From Oscillospiraceae bacterium (GTDB lineage: Bacteria > Bacillota > Clostridia > Oscillospirales > CAG-382): a stretch of DNA of 53,537 nt. The translations under genes were made by a program, and so were the position numbers. Where the stretch lies: the NCBI GenBank assembly GCA_015063785.1, contig SVTM01000018.1:1-53537 (forward strand), read 5' to 3'. Within the stretch, counting starts at the first letter, position 1. The number at the start of each line of letters is the position of its first letter. The notes below the pieces were generated by a model, which saw only the letters and a program-made list of their open reading frames with translations, was not told the origin of the DNA and made no database searches. Positions 8,681 to 17,376 of the stretch are shown in pieces.

Positions 8681-8835
8681 GCAAAACACCTCCAAAAATG
8701 GGTAAAAATAAAAAATTGCGAAGAAACAATCTCCGCAAAACACGACCGCACGACACAACAATATGCCGTCCGATAAAGTTTATTGACCTTACGCTTGATT
8801 GCGCCGGGTGAGAACCGTGTTCTGCTTCATTGTCC
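8681..8835 (-). ncRNA. infC leader RNA, L20-leader-type attenuator
   Basis: About 155 nt lie between the predicted transcription start and infC. The leader ends with a classical terminator: TTGCGGAGA and TCTTCGCAA (minus strand; 8716-8724 with 8730-8738) pair over 9 bp, followed by TTTTTTATTTTTA. Upstream is a second structured stretch around GGTTCTCACCCGG that could form the alternative, L20-responsive fold. In Bacillus, L20 binding to this leader stops transcription before infC. The hairpin is visible; L20 responsiveness is inferred from the conserved operon. Confidence 0.7.
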
Positions 8836-8841
8836 TAGAGT

Positions 8842-8870
8842 ATGATACCATAAGATTTTCGATTTGTCAA
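8842..8870 (-). promoter_or_regulatory. SigA promoter of infC-rpmI-rplT
   Basis: Minus strand TTGACA, 17-base spacer, TATCAT. The -35 consensus is perfect and the promoter lies just beyond the terminator of the upstream GH42 gene. Confidence 0.9.
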
Positions 8871-8871
8871 G

Positions 8872-8923
8872 AGTTTTTTAAAAATTTCTTTGCGCCTGCA
8901 AAAAATTGTTGCAAGCGCAAAGA
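8872..8923 (-). terminator. Long-stem terminator after the GH42 gene
   Basis: A 15-bp stem (8887-8901 with 8909-8923, one wobble) with a 7-base loop sits 7 bases past the stop codon and is followed on the minus strand by AATTTTTAAAAAA. It insulates the infC promoter, which begins two bases further on. Confidence 0.88.
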
Positions 8924-8930
8924 GTTATAC

Positions 8931-10991
8931 TTAAACTTTTCTTTTAAGAACGGCAACTCCGTAACCGGGAAGTGTGATATTTCCGCTGTACGTTTTGCCA
9001 TCAAGAAGGTTGAGTCCTTCCCTGTCGTCTATTTCGACGCATCTTTCTTCTGTTGAATAGTTGGTGATGAATACGTATTCGTGATCATAGTCTGTGCGTG
9101 ATATGACCTTTACACCGTCAGGAAGCCTGTCGGGTACTATTCGATCAATGCCCTCTTTGTCACTGATGGCACACACAAGCTCTTCAAGATCGGCAACACT
9201 CTGGCGTGTAGCAATGTAATATGCCTTACCTTTACCGTAATTATTTACCGTAACAGAAGGCATTCCGCTGTAAAACTGCGAGCGGTATTCGGCGATAATC
9301 TGCGCTCCTTCTGGATGGATGACTTCGCAAAGATCGAAAGATTCAAATTCGCCGCATACACCTAGATCGTTTGCAAGGTACTCATTTTTAACTCTTTCGC
9401 TTTTGTAAAGAGCGTCAAGTTCTTCTGCCCAAATACCGAAAACTTTTCTGAGCTTTCCGCCCGGCCAACCGCCAAGATAGCAGAGATCGTTTTCGTTAAC
9501 GTAGCCTGTCATGTATGTGCAAACGATCGTTCCGCCCTCACGAACGTACTCTTCGATCTTGTCAATAACCTCTTCTGAAACAAGGTACATCATAGGAGCT
9601 ACAATCATCTTATACTTTGAAAAATCGCCGTTAAGAGGCAGAAAATCTATGTTTGTAGCATGGTTGAAGAAACAACCGTAAAATTCGCGAACAGTCTTTT
9701 CATAATTCCTGCGTTCGTTATAACCTTCAAAATCGCTGATTGCCCAATTGATCTCCCAATCATAAATGATGGCAACATCTGATTTTGTGTCTGTTCCGAC
9801 AACATCATCAAGCTTTGCAAGATCGGCACCAAGCTTTGCCACTTCTTTGAAAACTCTGGTGTTTTTGCTTCCCTCGTGGTCAACAACAGCACCGTGGAAT
9901 TTTTCGGAAGAGCCGCGGGACTTGCGCCACTGGAAATACTGGATGGTATCACTTCCGTGCGCCACCACCTGCATTGAGGCAAGATAGTGCATTCCCGGGC
10001 GTTTCATCTTGTTGACTGTCGTCCAGTTTACACAGCTGGGAGTACTTTCCATCAGCATAAAGGGCTTGTGAAGATGCGAGCGTGTCAGGTCGTGGCGCAA
10101 GCCATATTCAACAGCAACGTCAGCATCAGATCTGTCCGGGTTGTGGAAATGCGGATAGCTGTCCCACGATACAACGTCAATATGGCGAGCGACCTTCCAA
10201 TAATCAAGTCCTTCGAAGGTACCCATGAAATTAGTTGTAACAGGGATGTCGGGCGTAATCGCCTTGAGAGTGCGTGCTTCGTTGTCAATAAAATCGCAGG
10301 TTATGTCAGTGATAAAGCGTTTCCAATCCAGGTTTTGTCCGTGTACCCGATCTTCTCCAATAGGAGACGGCGGATCGATCTGATCAAAATCATTATAAGT
10401 ATGGCTCCAAAACCCTGTCCACCATTCGTGATTTAACTTTTTTATATCATTGTTATATTTTCGGCGCAAAAAATCTCGAAAATTCTGCTTACAAAGATCG
10501 CAGAAGCATTCGCCCGAAAACTCGTTGGAAATATGCCACATCTTGACTGCAGGATTTCCTTTGAAATGCTCGGCAAGAACGCTGTCTATCTTTGCCACCT
10601 TTTCACGATAAATCGGTGAGGACATACAGTGATTGTGACGTTTGCCGTGAAGCTGCTTTATGCCGGTGTTGGATGTGCGGCGTGCTTCGGGATACTTTTC
10701 ATCAAGCCATGCAGGCCGTGCTCCGCTGGGAGTGGCGAGAATAGTATATATGCCGTTTTTGTAAAGATTATTTACAACCTCGTCAAGCCAGTCGAGCTTG
10801 AAAACACCTTCTTGGGGCTCGATAGCAGACCATGCAAATATTGCAACAGTGGCACTGTTGATACCGGCAAGCTTCATCAGCCGCACGTCCTCAGAAAGAA
10901 TATCGGGATAATCAAGCCACTGGTCGGGATTATAATCTCCGCCGTGAACTATATGTGGAAAATCCGTAAAAACCGGGTCAAACTTCTTCAT
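8931..10991 (-). CDS. Beta-galactosidase, glycoside hydrolase family 42
   Basis: The 686-residue enzyme hydrolyses terminal beta-D-galactosides. The N-terminal TIM barrel carries HGGDYNPDQW and FAWSAIEPQEG; the acid/base is Glu157 in WHISNEFSGE and the nucleophile Glu315 in FMLMESTPS. Cys122, Cys162, Cys164 and Cys167 match the GH42 zinc site. A trimerisation domain and a C-terminal beta domain follow. No signal peptide, hence cytosolic. The ATG has AGGAGA nine bases upstream. It follows a cysteine-synthase-like gene by 16 bases and is the last gene of a long minus-strand string that begins with ftsE. Family assignment is secure; the natural substrate could be plant galactan or milk-type oligosaccharides. 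Confidence 0.95.
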   Translation of the reverse strand: MKKFDPVFTDFPHIVHGGDYNPDQWLDYPDILSEDVRLMKLAGINSATVAIFAWSAIEPQEGVFKLDWLDEVVNNLYKNGIYTILATPSGARPAWLDEKYPEARRTSNTGIKQLHGKRHNHCMSSPIYREKVAKIDSVLAEHFKGNPAVKMWHISNEFSGECFCDLCKQNFRDFLRRKYNNDIKKLNHEWWTGFWSHTYNDFDQIDPPSPIGEDRVHGQNLDWKRFITDITCDFIDNEARTLKAITPDIPVTTNFMGTFEGLDYWKVARHIDVVSWDSYPHFHNPDRSDADVAVEYGLRHDLTRSHLHKPFMLMESTPSCVNWTTVNKMKRPGMHYLASMQVVAHGSDTIQYFQWRKSRGSSEKFHGAVVDHEGSKNTRVFKEVAKLGADLAKLDDVVGTDTKSDVAIIYDWEINWAISDFEGYNERRNYEKTVREFYGCFFNHATNIDFLPLNGDFSKYKMIVAPMMYLVSEEVIDKIEEYVREGGTIVCTYMTGYVNENDLCYLGGWPGGKLRKVFGIWAEELDALYKSERVKNEYLANDLGVCGEFESFDLCEVIHPEGAQIIAEYRSQFYSGMPSVTVNNYGKGKAYYIATRQSVADLEELVCAISDKEGIDRIVPDRLPDGVKVISRTDYDHEYVFITNYSTEERCVEIDDREGLNLLDGKTYSGNITLPGYGVAVLKRKV

Positions 10992-11007
10992 AACAGTCTC
11001 CTATGTA

Positions 11008-11937
11008 TCAGTCATCAAAGAGAGGCGTTGAAAAATATCTTTCTGCAGTATCGGGCAGAACTGTTACGACTGTTTTGCCTTTGCCGAGCTTCTTGGCAAG
11101 CTTTATTGCCGCGGCAACATTTGTGCCGCTGGATATGCCGCACATGATACCTTCCTTAGAGGCAAGCTCTTTCGAGGTGCGAATGGCTTCGTCGTCGGCA
11201 ATGATGCAAATGTCGTTGTATATTTCGCAGTTGAGAATGTCAGGGATAAGTCCGTCGCCGATACCCATCTGAACGTGTGTGCCAATGGAGCCCCCCGAAA
11301 GGATGGCTGCGTTTTCGGGTTCTACCGCCCAGATCTCGATGTCAGGGTTTGCCGCTTTAAGGGTTTCTCCGATACCTGTGATGGTGCCTCCCGTGCCGAT
11401 GCCCGAGCAAAAGCCGTGAATAGGTCCGTTTACTTGTTCGAGTATCTCTTTTCCCGTAACTTCACGCTGAACCGCGGAGTTTGCAGGATTTTCAAACTGC
11501 TGAGGAACGAAAACCCTCTTGTCCTCGTCACGCATACGAAGGGCAGTGTTAAGACATTCTTCTATACAAAGGCCGATGTTACCTGCGTCGTGAACAAGAA
11601 TAACTTCTGCACCATAATGCCGCACAAGCTTTCTTCTTTCTTCGCTGACAGAGTCGGGCATGATTATCACAGTTTTATAACCCTTAACAGCACCAACTAG
11701 AGCAAGGCCAATGCCCTGGTTGCCGCTGGTAGGTTCGACGATTATGGTATCTTCCTTGATAAGACCCTGTTTTTCTGCTTCGCAGATCATGTTGTAAGCG
11801 GTTCTTGTTTTGATAGAACCGCCAACGTTAAGGCCTTCGAACTTTACGAAAATATCAGCTCCGTCGGGATCTGCCATGTGCGAAAGCTTTATCATGGGAG
11901 TATTTCCGAGAGCCTCGAGAATGTTATTGTAAACCAC
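11008..11937 (-). CDS. Cysteine synthase-like PLP enzyme (CysK/CBS family)
   Basis: The 309-residue fold-type II PLP enzyme probably joins O-acetylserine and sulfide to give cysteine. The PLP lysine is Lys43 in VGGSIKTRTAYN, the substrate loop is EPTSGNQG, the phosphate loop GIGTGGTITG and the C-terminal GISSGTN. Two positions differ from textbook CysK: the lysine loop reads KTR rather than KDR and the loop has SGNQG rather than SGNTG, so a related beta-replacement activity is possible. It starts at GTG after GAGGTGAT. It lies 22 bases after an unknown gene and 16 before the GH42 gene. Confidence 0.8.
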   Translation of the reverse strand: MVYNNILEALGNTPMIKLSHMADPDGADIFVKFEGLNVGGSIKTRTAYNMICEAEKQGLIKEDTIIVEPTSGNQGIGLALVGAVKGYKTVIIMPDSVSEERRKLVRHYGAEVILVHDAGNIGLCIEECLNTALRMRDEDKRVFVPQQFENPANSAVQREVTGKEILEQVNGPIHGFCSGIGTGGTITGIGETLKAANPDIEIWAVEPENAAILSGGSIGTHVQMGIGDGLIPDILNCEIYNDICIIADDEAIRTSKELASKEGIMCGISSGTNVAAAIKLAKKLGKGKTVVTVLPDTAERYFSTPLFDD

Positions 11938-11959
11938 AGTGTATCACCTCAAAATGAAC

Positions 11960-12544
11960 TTATTTATCTATAATATCGGGCGACGCCTTTTCGAGATCCT
12001 CAACAAGGCCGCTGTCAAAATATTTTCTTCTTACATAATCATCTTTACTTTCAAAAACAAGTTGTTCTGTTTCTTCATCGCAATAGGCAAGGTATTCGCT
12101 CTTGTTTTCATCAAGCAACTTTTTTGCACCCAAAATGGCAGAAGCCACAAAACGTTCTGTCTTTTTATCGCCAAGGGACAAAGGAACATGAATATGTACA
12201 GACGGAGTTACAATGCTCAACGTGCAATCACGCTCTTGTCTCCCATCGCCATAGTCTACCACAGTTTTGAAAGGCAAAAGCATATATTTCACAGCGATGC
12301 AAAGTTTTTTTAGCATCACAGTAGCTTTTCCACCTTCACAAAGAGCGCAAAGAGTATTTTCGTCAATAAAGAAAGCTGCCGTCGTGACCATTTTGGAAAG
12401 CATGTCAAGATCGTCGGGACTGACAGTGAGAATGAAAAATTTACAATCAGAATCGGAAGCACCTGCAAGCTTTTTCAGCAGCATATATTTTTCACCGTCA
12501 AGAATGCCGTCGGTTATCCTTAAGATTACAGTTCGGTTATCCAA
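11960..12544 (-). CDS. Conserved-looking protein of unknown function
   Basis: This 194-residue protein has no recognised domain. The best start is a TTG at 12544 after AAAGGA, 13 bases beyond the smpB stop; an ATG at 12634 would overlap smpB by 77 bases. It is mostly soluble, with a Gly/Asp-rich N terminus (ILRITDGILDGEKYMLL), a hydrophobic stretch around FFIDENTLCALCEGG and a charged C terminus. No signal peptide or membrane segment is clear. It lies between smpB and the cysteine-synthase-like gene with short gaps and is probably part of that transcript. Confidence 0.7.
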   Translation of the reverse strand: MDNRTVILRITDGILDGEKYMLLKKLAGASDSDCKFFILTVSPDDLDMLSKMVTTAAFFIDENTLCALCEGGKATVMLKKLCIAVKYMLLPFKTVVDYGDGRQERDCTLSIVTPSVHIHVPLSLGDKKTERFVASAILGAKKLLDENKSEYLAYCDEETEQLVFESKDDYVRRKYFDSGLVEDLEKASPDIIDK

Positions 12545-12557
12545 AGCTTTTCCTTTC

Positions 12558-13025
12558 TTATCTGTTGATTCCCTTTGTATAGCGTTCGATATCTCGATTT
12601 GCTTGCTTTTTGGCTTCGCTGTCGCGCTTGTCATAATTCTTTTTACCCTTGCAAAGGCCGATCTGAACCTTTACCTTTGAACCCGAAAAATACATTTTCA
12701 AAGGGACAAGGGTAAAACCTTCTTTACCTACAAGACCGAAAAGCTTCATTATTTCTTTCTTGTGCATAAGAAGCCGTCTGACGCGAAGAGGGTCCTTGTT
12801 GAAGACGTTTCCCTTCTCGTAAGGGCTTATATGAACGCCCGTCATAAACAACTCGCCCTTTTCAATATAGCAATAAGAGTCCTTCATGTTGACGGTGGCG
12901 GCTCTGATGCTTTTTACTTCTGTGCCAAAAAGCTCAATACCTGCCTCATAGGTCTCTTCAACAAAATAATCGTGATAGGCTTTTTTGTTCTGCGCGGCAA
13001 TTCTTTCACTTGTTTTTTCTGCCAT
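12558..13025 (-). CDS. smpB: SsrA-binding protein SmpB
   Basis: At 155 residues it has the usual length. SmpB binds tmRNA and brings it to stalled ribosomes for trans-translation. Diagnostic segments are YFVEETYEAGIELFGTEVKS, VNMKDSYCYI, HISPYEKGN, RRLLMHKKEI and the basic C-terminal tail KGKKNYDKRD. It lies 12 bases after the CtpA-like protease gene and 13 before the next gene. The tmRNA gene itself is not seen in this window. Confidence 0.97.
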   Translation of the reverse strand: MAEKTSERIAAQNKKAYHDYFVEETYEAGIELFGTEVKSIRAATVNMKDSYCYIEKGELFMTGVHISPYEKGNVFNKDPLRVRRLLMHKKEIMKLFGLVGKEGFTLVPLKMYFSGSKVKVQIGLCKGKKNYDKRDSEAKKQANRDIERYTKGINR

Positions 13026-13037
13026 TGTGTTTCTCCG

Positions 13038-14300
13038 TTATTTATTTATAACATCGTCAAGTGCTGTCATCAGTTGGCTGTCCTCGTCGTCGGTCAGACG
13101 GAAGAATCGCGACATCTGATCGTCGGTAAGCTCGACCACCTTGTTGGGCGAAACACCTATGCCGTCATAGCTTTCGCCGCAGGGAGGATAGTACATATGA
13201 GTTGTAAAAACCATGCACGAGCCGTCCTGCAAAGGATATTCGGTCTGCATCGAGCCCTTGCCGTAGGTGGTTGTACCAACAAGTGTTGCCATTTCATAAT
13301 CGCGCAATGCCGCAGCAAAAAGCTCGCCGCCGCTGGCTGTGCTTCCGTCTATCAGAACAACCATAGGCGCATCAAGACACTTTGCATCCGAATCAATGGC
13401 TTCCTCGTCTCCAAAACGGGATTTTGTGGTGATGATGCGTCCTTCGGGGAGAATATAATCAAGGGTTGCCGCAACACCGTCAACAATTCCGCCGGGATTG
13501 GCGCGAACGTCAAAGATAAAGCGTTTTGCACCCGACGCAATGACAGCGTCCATTTTCTTTGCAAACTCGTTGCCGGTATTGTAATTAAATTCGTGGATCT
13601 TAACGTATGCAACCTCATCTGTCATCATACGAGTGCTGACTGTTTCAACATCGTACTCTTTCTTGGTTACCTCGACCTTAATATTCTCGCGGTAAGACGA
13701 CTGTGCCGTCAGCACATCGAGAACTACTGTTTTTCCGAGAGGAACCGAAAGTATATTGTCACAGGCGGCAGAAAAACCGACCGATTGAACGGTGACGTCA
13801 TTGATAGAAGTGATTATATCCCCGTCCTTAAGCCCGTATTCAGCTGCAGGCGAAGAATCCATGACATCATAGATGTACATTCCGCCGTATACACTGTCTG
13901 AGGTCACTCTTACACCGATACCGTGCGCTGTGCCCATATTTGATTTGATAACATCGGCATATTCTTCGCTGCTGTAATAGTTTGCAAACTTGTCACCGAG
14001 GCTTGCGGCGTACATAAAGAGAAGATTGTCGGAAAGCTCGGAATCATCTATGTCATTGAAATAATAATTTCTTGCATACGCGTCAGCCTGCGAAAGAACA
14101 GAGTAGGTTTTACGCCAGTCTTCGTTTTCTGCTGCCTCGCCCACTGCATCGAAATTGCTTGTGATATCAGTATATTTATTAAACGAATATACAGTGCTTT
14201 CGTATTTGTTTGTGAGGGCGGAATATGTTATCTGAAAAGTTACGAACGCCGCAACAAGCATCAGAACAAGGCACATTCCGAGGGATATTCTTGATTTCAT
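13038..14300 (-). CDS. S41 family C-terminal processing protease (CtpA-like)
   Basis: The 420-residue enzyme has one N-terminal membrane segment (about 6-27) and an extracytoplasmic body with a PDZ domain (GVRVTSDSVYGG, GDIITSINDV) and a peptidase S41 core. The catalytic Ser lies in DGSTASGGE and the Lys in TTYGKGSMQ; FDVRANPGG is the conserved strand. Such proteases trim envelope proteins, including murein hydrolases. The ATG follows AGGAGG at a spacing of 8; the preceding in-frame TTG is not needed. It lies in the ftsE-ftsX-EnvC-like string, 50 bases after the M23 gene, consistent with a role in controlling that hydrolase. Confidence 0.93.
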   Translation of the reverse strand: MKSRISLGMCLVLMLVAAFVTFQITYSALTNKYESTVYSFNKYTDITSNFDAVGEAAENEDWRKTYSVLSQADAYARNYYFNDIDDSELSDNLLFMYAASLGDKFANYYSSEEYADVIKSNMGTAHGIGVRVTSDSVYGGMYIYDVMDSSPAAEYGLKDGDIITSINDVTVQSVGFSAACDNILSVPLGKTVVLDVLTAQSSYRENIKVEVTKKEYDVETVSTRMMTDEVAYVKIHEFNYNTGNEFAKKMDAVIASGAKRFIFDVRANPGGIVDGVAATLDYILPEGRIITTKSRFGDEEAIDSDAKCLDAPMVVLIDGSTASGGELFAAALRDYEMATLVGTTTYGKGSMQTEYPLQDGSCMVFTTHMYYPPCGESYDGIGVSPNKVVELTDDQMSRFFRLTDDEDSQLMTALDDVINK

Positions 14301-14350
14301 CAATTTTTCCTCCTAATGATATGCGCAACAAAAGCACATAAAGAAATATA

Positions 14351-15544
14351 TCATCCGTTGAGATAGTTCCAGGGGTTAACTGCGGTGGAACCTTTTTCGT
14401 ACACAGTGAAATGCAGATGATTTCCCGTGGACATACCCGTTGTTCCGACAAGGGCGATGGTGTCACCTTTTTTGACTGTCTGACCCTCGGAAACAAGAAG
14501 CTTTGAACAATGTCCGTAAAGGGTGCGTATTCCTCCGCCGTGGCTTATGATAACACAGTTACCGTAACCGCCGTACCATGCACTCTTTTCTACCACGCCG
14601 TTTGCAGCGGCAAAGATCTTTGTGCCGGCAGGAGCGGGAATGTCAAGGCCGTTGTGGAATTCTTTTTTCTTTGTTATGGGATTGGTTCTCCATTCCCATC
14701 CGGATGAAATGTAAGCATTACGGCTCTGATTTACAGGCCAGATGAAAACACCTCCGCTGTACGGAGTTCCATCGTTTTTGGACTTTGCAGCAAGCTCGGC
14801 AATGTCTTTTTCGAGCTGCTTTTTGGAGTCCTCGATGATCTTAAGAGCATCTTCTGCGGATTTTACATCTTTGGCATAGCTTGTAATAAGGGCATTTGCC
14901 TCGGCACTCTTTTTTTCAAAATCCGAAAGAAGAGTCGACTTTGATTCTTTGTAATCCTCAAGGCTTGTTTTGGAATCAATCAGCTCTTTTTCTGTTTCAA
15001 CAAGCTCTACCTCGATCTCGTTGAGACCGACGACAACACCGTCGCTATATGACAAAAGATAGGACACCATGTCCAGTCGGGTGAGAAAATCGGCAAAACT
15101 TCTTGCGCCAAAAAGAATTTCGAGGTAGCTTTCGTCACCGTACATGTACGTCATTCTGATGAGATCATCAAAGCTTTCGAGTTCTTCGTCTCGTTCATCG
15201 CGCAGATCTGTGAGTTTTGTTTCGAGATTACCGATTTCGATATCGTAGCTTGCAATAAGCTCGTCGGTTGTAGAAATAAGATCTACGATAGTCGAGATCT
15301 CATTGTCATACTGACGCTTAAGGGCCATCTGTGTCGCCTGGCTGTTTTTTGCGGCTTTAAGTTCCTTTTCGGCTTTGAGTCGGTCTTTTTCTATGCTCGA
15401 AAGATCGTTTTCAAGGGCTTTTATCTGGTTCGATATATCATCAGCAAAAACCAATTCATCGTTTTTGACAAACGACATCGAGGACATCAGGAGAAAAAGC
15501 GAAAGACCCGCGAAAATGAGAAACGAAAATATTCTCGATTTCAT
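14351..15544 (-). CDS. EnvC/PcsB-like coiled-coil M23 peptidoglycan endopeptidase
   Basis: A 397-residue protein with an N-terminal signal or anchor segment (about 6-25), a long coiled coil (about 35-260; ISNQIKALENDLSSIEKDRL) and a C-terminal LytM/M23 domain. Unlike Escherichia EnvC, all metal ligands are present: His297 and Asp301 in HNGLD, His345 in YGHC, and His376/His378 in HLHF. It should therefore cleave peptidoglycan cross-bridges itself. The coiled coil is the part that binds FtsX in EnvC, PcsB and CwlO. It starts at ATG after AAAGGA and lies 33 bases after ftsX, the expected partner. Partnership is inferred from gene order and architecture. Confidence 0.92.
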   Translation of the reverse strand: MKSRIFSFLIFAGLSLFLLMSSMSFVKNDELVFADDISNQIKALENDLSSIEKDRLKAEKELKAAKNSQATQMALKRQYDNEISTIVDLISTTDELIASYDIEIGNLETKLTDLRDERDEELESFDDLIRMTYMYGDESYLEILFGARSFADFLTRLDMVSYLLSYSDGVVVGLNEIEVELVETEKELIDSKTSLEDYKESKSTLLSDFEKKSAEANALITSYAKDVKSAEDALKIIEDSKKQLEKDIAELAAKSKNDGTPYSGGVFIWPVNQSRNAYISSGWEWRTNPITKKKEFHNGLDIPAPAGTKIFAAANGVVEKSAWYGGYGNCVIISHGGGIRTLYGHCSKLLVSEGQTVKKGDTIALVGTTGMSTGNHLHFTVYEKGSTAVNPWNYLNG

Positions 15545-15577
15545 ATATTTCCTTTCAATTTCAATTTTATAAACTTC

Positions 15578-16480
15578 TTATACCTTTGAATAATGTCTTG
15601 TGGAAAAGATCGTTCCGAAAATGCAGAGGATGAACGTTGCGCCGAAGAAAGCGGCAGCAAGAATCAGACGGAGACTTTCGATGGGAACGGTCTGGATCAT
15701 GGGATACTGCTCTGCCACGACCTTACAGACGTAATCGTAGGCAAAATACTGAATGACATATGCAATGCCAGACGAGAGGATAGCCACCACACAAGACTCC
15801 ACAACGAAGGGGCATGCAATGAAGAAATTGGTGGCACCGATGTATTTCATAATGTTTATCTCGTCTTCGCGGTATTTAAATGTGAGCTTAATGGTATTTG
15901 CAATGATAAACCAGGAAACAATGGCAAGAAGCGCAGTAAGCACAATGCTGACAACAAGGATTATGTTTTTGATCTGGTTTACGCGCTTTGCAATATCAAG
16001 ATGCGATGAAACCTGGTCAATGTTTTCAACCTCGTTATCAAGATAAAGTTTCAATTCTTCAAAGCCGTTTACGCTTTCAAACTCTACTACAAACGAATCG
16101 GGCAGCGGATTCACCCTGTCTTCTTCGTATTTTTCAAAAAGAGGATCAAATTCCGCTCCAAAGCTTTCGCGGACGTTTACTAGCCCCTCTTCCTTCGGAA
16201 CGAAAGTGACGCTCTTTGTGTTTTTGTGAGCAAGAATGTCAGCCTCTATCTGTTCAAGTTCTTCGTCGGTGGCGTCAATGTCGGCATATACCACAATCTC
16301 ATTATAGTCATCTATCTGGCTGACGTTGTGATCAATGTTTATGAAAACAAGGGAAAAAGTACCGCAAATAAGCATGGCGGAGATAAGTATGACTATCGCC
16401 GATGTATTCATGAATCCGTTGCGTTTGAAGCTTTTCAGTCCTGTTGACAGGAAGTATGATATACTATATCGTCTGCGCAT
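15578..16480 (-). CDS. ftsX: Cell division ABC transporter permease FtsX
   Basis: This 300-residue membrane protein has a cytosolic N terminus (MRRRYSISYFLSTGLKSFKR), a first membrane helix, an extracytoplasmic loop of about 120 residues (with FVPKEEGLVNVRESFG) and three C-terminal helices, the FtsX layout. With FtsE it signals to envelope hydrolases at the division or elongation site. The start at 16480 follows AGGAGG by 8 bases and overlaps the end of ftsE by 17 bases, so translational coupling is likely. Next downstream is the EnvC-like hydrolase gene. Confidence 0.95.
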   Translation of the reverse strand: MRRRYSISYFLSTGLKSFKRNGFMNTSAIVILISAMLICGTFSLVFINIDHNVSQIDDYNEIVVYADIDATDEELEQIEADILAHKNTKSVTFVPKEEGLVNVRESFGAEFDPLFEKYEEDRVNPLPDSFVVEFESVNGFEELKLYLDNEVENIDQVSSHLDIAKRVNQIKNIILVVSIVLTALLAIVSWFIIANTIKLTFKYREDEINIMKYIGATNFFIACPFVVESCVVAILSSGIAYVIQYFAYDYVCKVVAEQYPMIQTVPIESLRLILAAAFFGATFILCIFGTIFSTRHYSKV

Positions 16481-17156
16481 TGTCGTATCCTCCTGCCTTA
16501 TCACTGATAATTTCGCCGTTTTCAATGGTAACAACCCTCTTGTTGAAATGGTCAACAAGCTGCTTTTCGTGGGTTACGACTATAACAGTTCTGCCGACCA
16601 CCGCATTTATGCGTACAAGGAGATTCATGATATCAAAGCTGAGCACAGGGTCGAGATTACCCGTGGGCTCATCGGCGATGATGATATCGGGTCGGTTGAT
16701 TATAGCACGTGCAAGGCAGGCACGCTGCTTTTCGCCACCCGAAAGCTGAGAGGGAAAACTGTCAGCCTTGTCGGAAAGCTCGACAAGGTCAAGGAAAAAT
16801 CTGACTCTCTCGTCGATCTCTTTTTTCTTGGTGCCGACTATCTGCAAAGCAAAGGCAACGTTTTCATAAACAGTTTTGTTTTCCAGAAGCTTGAAATCCT
16901 GAAAAACTACACCTATGGTGCGTCTGAACTGAGGCACACGGAAATTGCGCAATCTTTCAAGCTTGTATTTACCTATATGTAACGTTCCAGAGGAAAGCTT
17001 TTCCTCACGGAGAAGAAGTTTTGTCAGAGTTGTTTTGCCGGCACCCGAATGACCGACGATGAAAACAAATTCGCCATCTCTGATGGTGAGGTCGAGATTT
17101 TTAAGAATGTATTCTTTACCGTTGTAGGTCTTGCTTACTTTGTTGAACTCGATCAA
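16464..17156 (-). CDS. ftsE: Cell division ATP-binding protein FtsE
   Basis: The 230-residue ABC ATPase has Walker A GHSGAGKTT at about 35-43, signature LSGGEKQRACLARAI near 138 and Walker B IIIADEPTGNLDP. The YNGKEYILKNLDLTI start and short length match FtsE. It powers FtsX. The start is a TTG with GGAGG eight bases upstream; no ATG is available nearby. It is the first gene of the minus-strand string, with an AT-rich intergenic region upstream in which no clear promoter for it was found. Confidence 0.96.
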   Translation of the reverse strand: MIEFNKVSKTYNGKEYILKNLDLTIRDGEFVFIVGHSGAGKTTLTKLLLREEKLSSGTLHIGKYKLERLRNFRVPQFRRTIGVVFQDFKLLENKTVYENVAFALQIVGTKKKEIDERVRFFLDLVELSDKADSFPSQLSGGEKQRACLARAIINRPDIIIADEPTGNLDPVLSFDIMNLLVRINAVVGRTVIVVTHEKQLVDHFNKRVVTIENGEIISDKAGGYDNAQTI

Positions 17157-17244
17157 ATTATTTACCTCCGTCTTTTTATTTTATCTATATGTTGACACAA
17201 ATATCCACAGTAATACCAATACATTATTATTTTATCATAAATCA

Positions 17245-17261
17245 ATCGTTAATTAAACGAT
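17245..17261. promoter_or_regulatory. Inverted repeat between divergent ftsE and beta-helix genes
   Basis: ATCGTTAATTAAACGAT has perfect 6-base arms around AATTA. It lies in the 264-base AT-rich gap between ftsE (minus) and the beta-helix gene (plus), 87 bases upstream of the plus-strand -35. It could be an operator; no binder can be named. Confidence 0.35.
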
Positions 17262-17347
17262 AATTTGTGAACAAATAAGAGTGTATGTATATTATAATAA
17301 TTCTTTTTATCTGCATAATAAAAGATGTAAAAATGAGCGATTTGTGA

Positions 17348-17376
17348 TTGACAAATCGGTTAGCGTATGGTAACAT
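17348..17376 (+). promoter_or_regulatory. SigA-type promoter for the beta-helix/copper ATPase pair
   Basis: TTGACA, 17-base spacer, TAACAT, 44 bases before the start codon at 17421. Confidence 0.7.

Noticed and set aside
12545..12634. ATG at 12634 as start of the unknown gene after smpB
   Set aside because: Would overlap smpB by 77 bases and has no ribosome site; the TTG at 12544 follows AAAGGA.
12762..13901. 379-residue plus-strand frame
   Set aside because: Antisense to smpB and the CtpA-like protease gene, both secure; Cys/His-rich translation without known motifs.
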